DNA of 64,000 bases, taken from Branchiostoma floridae. Its lineage: Eukaryota; Chordata; Leptocardii; Amphioxiformes; Branchiostomatidae. Below the pieces are notes generated by a model. That model was given only the letters and a program-made list of their open reading frames with translations, was not told the DNA's origin and made no database searches. Position numbers and translations under genes: made by a program. Each line of letters begins with the position of its first letter. Position 1 is the first letter of the stretch. This document shows, in pieces, positions 61,460-64,000 of the stretch. The stretch is taken from positions 8,307,762-8,371,761 of the forward strand of contig NC_049993.1 of assembly GCF_000003815.2 (NCBI RefSeq), read 5' to 3'.

Positions 61460-63366
61460 ACATCGATGAGTGCACTCTTGGTATCGACAACTGTCACGAC
61501 CAGGCCACATGCAGTAACACCGGGGGGTCCTTCAGCTGTACCTGTGATACAGGTTATACTGGGGATGGAGTTACTTGTACAGGTATGATGATAGTGATGT
61601 GATTGTACAAACACCCTTAAATATCGAATATTTGATAGTACATGCTGCGTTTTAGTCACAAACGTTACATGTTGGTAACGATTTCCTAGTGTTCAATTAT
61701 TGTACCAATATTCTACCAGAATAACGGTAGATTAAAGTTAAAGATACAGTTAAAAGTTGTAACCAACATCGTCTTTCATGTCCACTTTCAGACACAAATG
61801 AATGCACTGCCGGTACCGACAACTGTCACGACCAGGCCACATGTACCAACTCTGTAGGGTCCTTCAGCTGTGCCTGCGATACGGGATATACTGGGGATGG
61901 AGTTACTTGCAGGGGTGAGGTTGACTTCCGTTTGAGCTCAGCATTGTTTCATTTCGTATGGTTTAGAATTTTGCCTAAGACTCATGAAAATATGGACTTT
62001 TTCACCAGTCTTGGTACAGTCAGCGCATAAGGCTTTCTTTCATCATTAAGAACACGAGCATTTAAATTGTAATGTAAACAGCAAAATCCACAAACGCAGC
62101 AGCTCTCATATGTGGATACATGTATAGAAATCTGCCAAATGTAATTTTCAAATTGTATTTTTTTTTTACTTATGGCATTTTCATCACATCTTTAGGTGTA
62201 TAAAGTTGAGGGCTGTGTGACATTGCACTTGTATACATGTAATCAATTTATGTTGAAAGGTTAACAAATACATTTTAGAACTTACTGATACAGATGTTTT
62301 CCAATAAATGAACTCCTTTACAGACATAGATGAGTGCACTCTCGGTACTGACAACTGCCACGACCAGCTGGCCGCATGTGCCAACACTGCAGGGTCCTTC
62401 AGCTGTACCTGTAATACAGGATTTGCTGGGGATGGAGTTACATGTACAGGTACTATATGGCAGTGATGTGACTGTAAAAAATATCCTTAAATATCGATTA
62501 TCTTTGTTTAAAACTTTACATGTTAATAAAGGGTCTCTTGGTGTTTCGTTTATGGGTTCTACCATAATAACTGTAGATTGCAATTAACAGCTGTAACATT
62601 GTCTTTCATGCCGACCTGTAGACACCAATGAGTGCACTCTCGGTACCGACAACTGTGACACCCAGGCCACATGTACCAACAGTATCGGTTCCTATACCTG
62701 TACCTGCGATGCGGGATATACTGGGGATGGAGTAACTTGCACAGGTAGGGTTTACTTCCGTTTTATCTCAGGGTTGTTTTACCTTATATGGTGAAATACG
62801 TTTTGTGAGTCATGCCTGCCACTCAGTACAAGAAGGGCTTTCTAAACTTAGTACATTCAGCACATTCCATCAAAACGCACAATAACTTAATGATTCAAAC
62901 GACCAAGAACACGAGCGTTTAGAGTTGAAATACAGTGACAGCTAAAACTATACAAACACAACAGCGCTCATATGGATACAACCAAGTGAAAAAAAATGTA
63001 CGTTTGTGCTCTTTTTATCTCTGAAACTATCGCCATATCATCACGTCGTCAAGTTTATCAAGGTTACCCTGAGTTCGATGGTTTACAGTTTATCAAAAGT
63101 TAAGTAATATTGTGCAATACGCACGATGAATTGTTGTCACGTATGTTGAATTGTACTTGTCATATCATATGTTGCAACATTAGCGAGTACATTTTGCATT
63201 CACTAATAAAGTTTACTAATAACACACAACTCCTTCTTTGCAGATCTAAACGAGTGCACTCTCGGTACCGACAACTGTCGCATCCTGGCGACATGTTCCA
63301 ACACTGCAGGGTCCTTCAGCTGTTCCTGTAATACAGGATATACTGGGGATGGAGTTATATGTACAG
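61460..63366 (+). repeat. Paired cbEGF exon duplication in gene D
   Basis: Exons alternate: 61460, 62324 and 63244 start D(I/L)(D/N)EC and are followed by an intron with CACCCTTAAATATC-type sequence; 61792 and 62622 start DTNEC and are followed by an intron with ACTTCCGTTT..CTCAG. The duplicated unit is therefore two exons and two introns, about 0.9 kb. Confidence 0.8.
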
Positions 63367-63555
63367 GTACGATATGGTAGTGATGTAGCTGTACAAACAC
63401 CCTTAAATATCACAAACATTATGATATTGCATGAACTGCCTTTTTTCTATTCAGGTTGTAACGTTATAACTGTTTGTTTAGAATACTCCACTCCTGATAG
63501 ACCATTTCGCATTCATTTTGGCATGGTTCCATGTTTATTTCTTTGTATCTTTCAG

Positions 63556-63600
63556 ATGTAAATAAGGCCAACCGTCTTCGTAGATTGATATAATTTATGC
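63556..63600 (+). pseudogene. Relic cbEGF exon of the third pair (gene D)
   Basis: At the spacing where the third pair's second exon should begin there is an acceptor (TTTCAG) and a start resembling DTNE (DVNK), after which similarity vanishes and a stop follows. Interpreted as a decayed EGF exon, skipped in splicing. The match is short. Confidence 0.45.
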
Positions 63601-64000
63601 ACCAGTTGTTGGTAAACCGTACCTATCACTTCTAAAAATATTATGACAACGAAGAGTCCCATTTGACTTTTATTTCCAGACATCAACGAGTGTGCAGATA
63701 ACACCAACAACTGTCACCGGAATGCAGACTGTACGAACACCGCAGGGTCCTTCACTTGTGCCTGTGGGGATGGTTACTACGGGAGTGGAACGTCATGTAT
63801 AGGTATGCTGTATTTGACAACGTCTTTTCACATGGGCAGCTTTGATCTCCTATTATCGATATATCTATACATATGGTGATAATTTGCAAAGTAACTGGGA
63901 AACCATTAGGTTCGATTTACTCTTAGAATGTTTTGATCCCTATTTTGACACTTTGGGACGACTATTTTAGCCCATTTGCTTTGATATATGACGAATATAA

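Larger units (their letters stand above)
50928..63802 (+). pseudogene. RTK gene D, 5' part: signal, 2 Apple, EGF, 6+ cbEGF; frameshift in Apple 1
   Basis: Paralog of gene C, truncated by the window end. Exons: 50928-51030 (signal peptide, nearly identical to C), Apple 59123-59375 and 60224-60484, EGF 60949-61065, calcium-binding EGF 61460-61582, 61792-61914, 62324-62449, 62622-62744, 63244-63366, 63680-63802. The cbEGF exons begin DIDEC, DTNEC, DLNEC or DINEC, the Ca-binding signature. The first Apple exon is 253 bp against 258 in C; 5 nt are missing after GGCTTCAATGACGA, which shifts the frame and brings an early stop. All later exons are open and phase 1-1. Either a recent pseudogene, a null allele or an assembly error. 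Intron 1 is swollen to 8.1 kb by repeats. The SAM and kinase exons should lie beyond the window. Confidence 0.75.

Overview
The window looks like an invertebrate chordate genome, most likely a cephalochordate (amphioxus). The basis is gene style (short exons, phase-1 symmetric EGF and Apple exons, chordate-type tyrosine kinase, NXPE gene) plus a repeat fauna of small DNA-transposon MITEs and a 5S-derived Deu-type SINE. No database was searched, so the species is an inference. Three runs of N mark assembly gaps.

The core is a same-strand tandem array of four paralogous receptor tyrosine kinase (RTK) genes. Gene A (1-4063) enters the window at its transmembrane exon and runs to its stop. Gene B (5301-13928) and gene C (38274-48979) are complete, with 22 and 23 coding exons, 917 and 964 codons. 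Gene D (50928 to beyond the window end) shows its signal peptide and ectodomain only. The architecture is signal peptide, two PAN/Apple domains, one EGF, a gene-specific run of further EGF repeats, one transmembrane helix, a short juxtamembrane linker, a SAM domain, a RET/FGFR-like tyrosine kinase, and a very short C-terminal tail. The SAM domain lies between membrane and kinase, the reverse of Eph receptors. The cytoplasmic half is strongly conserved between copies. The EGF part differs in kind: B expanded 8-cysteine laminin/MEGF-like exons, C expanded a proline-containing EGF exon, D expanded calcium-binding EGF exons as exon pairs. C and D also share their 5' flank, signal exon, both Apple exons and first EGF. 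D's first Apple exon is 5 nt shorter than C's, a frameshift.

Between B and C, on the opposite strand, lies an NXPE-family gene (20349-35322; four inferred exons, 532 codons) with a 12.9 kb first intron, and upstream of it a broken second NXPE fragment (36239-36502). That intron is bracketed by a ~0.5 kb inverted repeat whose right arm runs into an array of palindromic 20-bp units.

The remaining DNA is rich in non-autonomous elements: a 4.4 kb foldback between TTAA sites, piggyBac-, Tigger/pogo-, mariner-, Harbinger-, hAT- and Mutator-like MITEs with visible terminal repeats and often target-site duplications, two SINEs, and mini- and microsatellites. Gene D's first intron has grown to 8.1 kb (659 bp in C) through such insertions. 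I saw no retrovirus, LTR element or Polinton.
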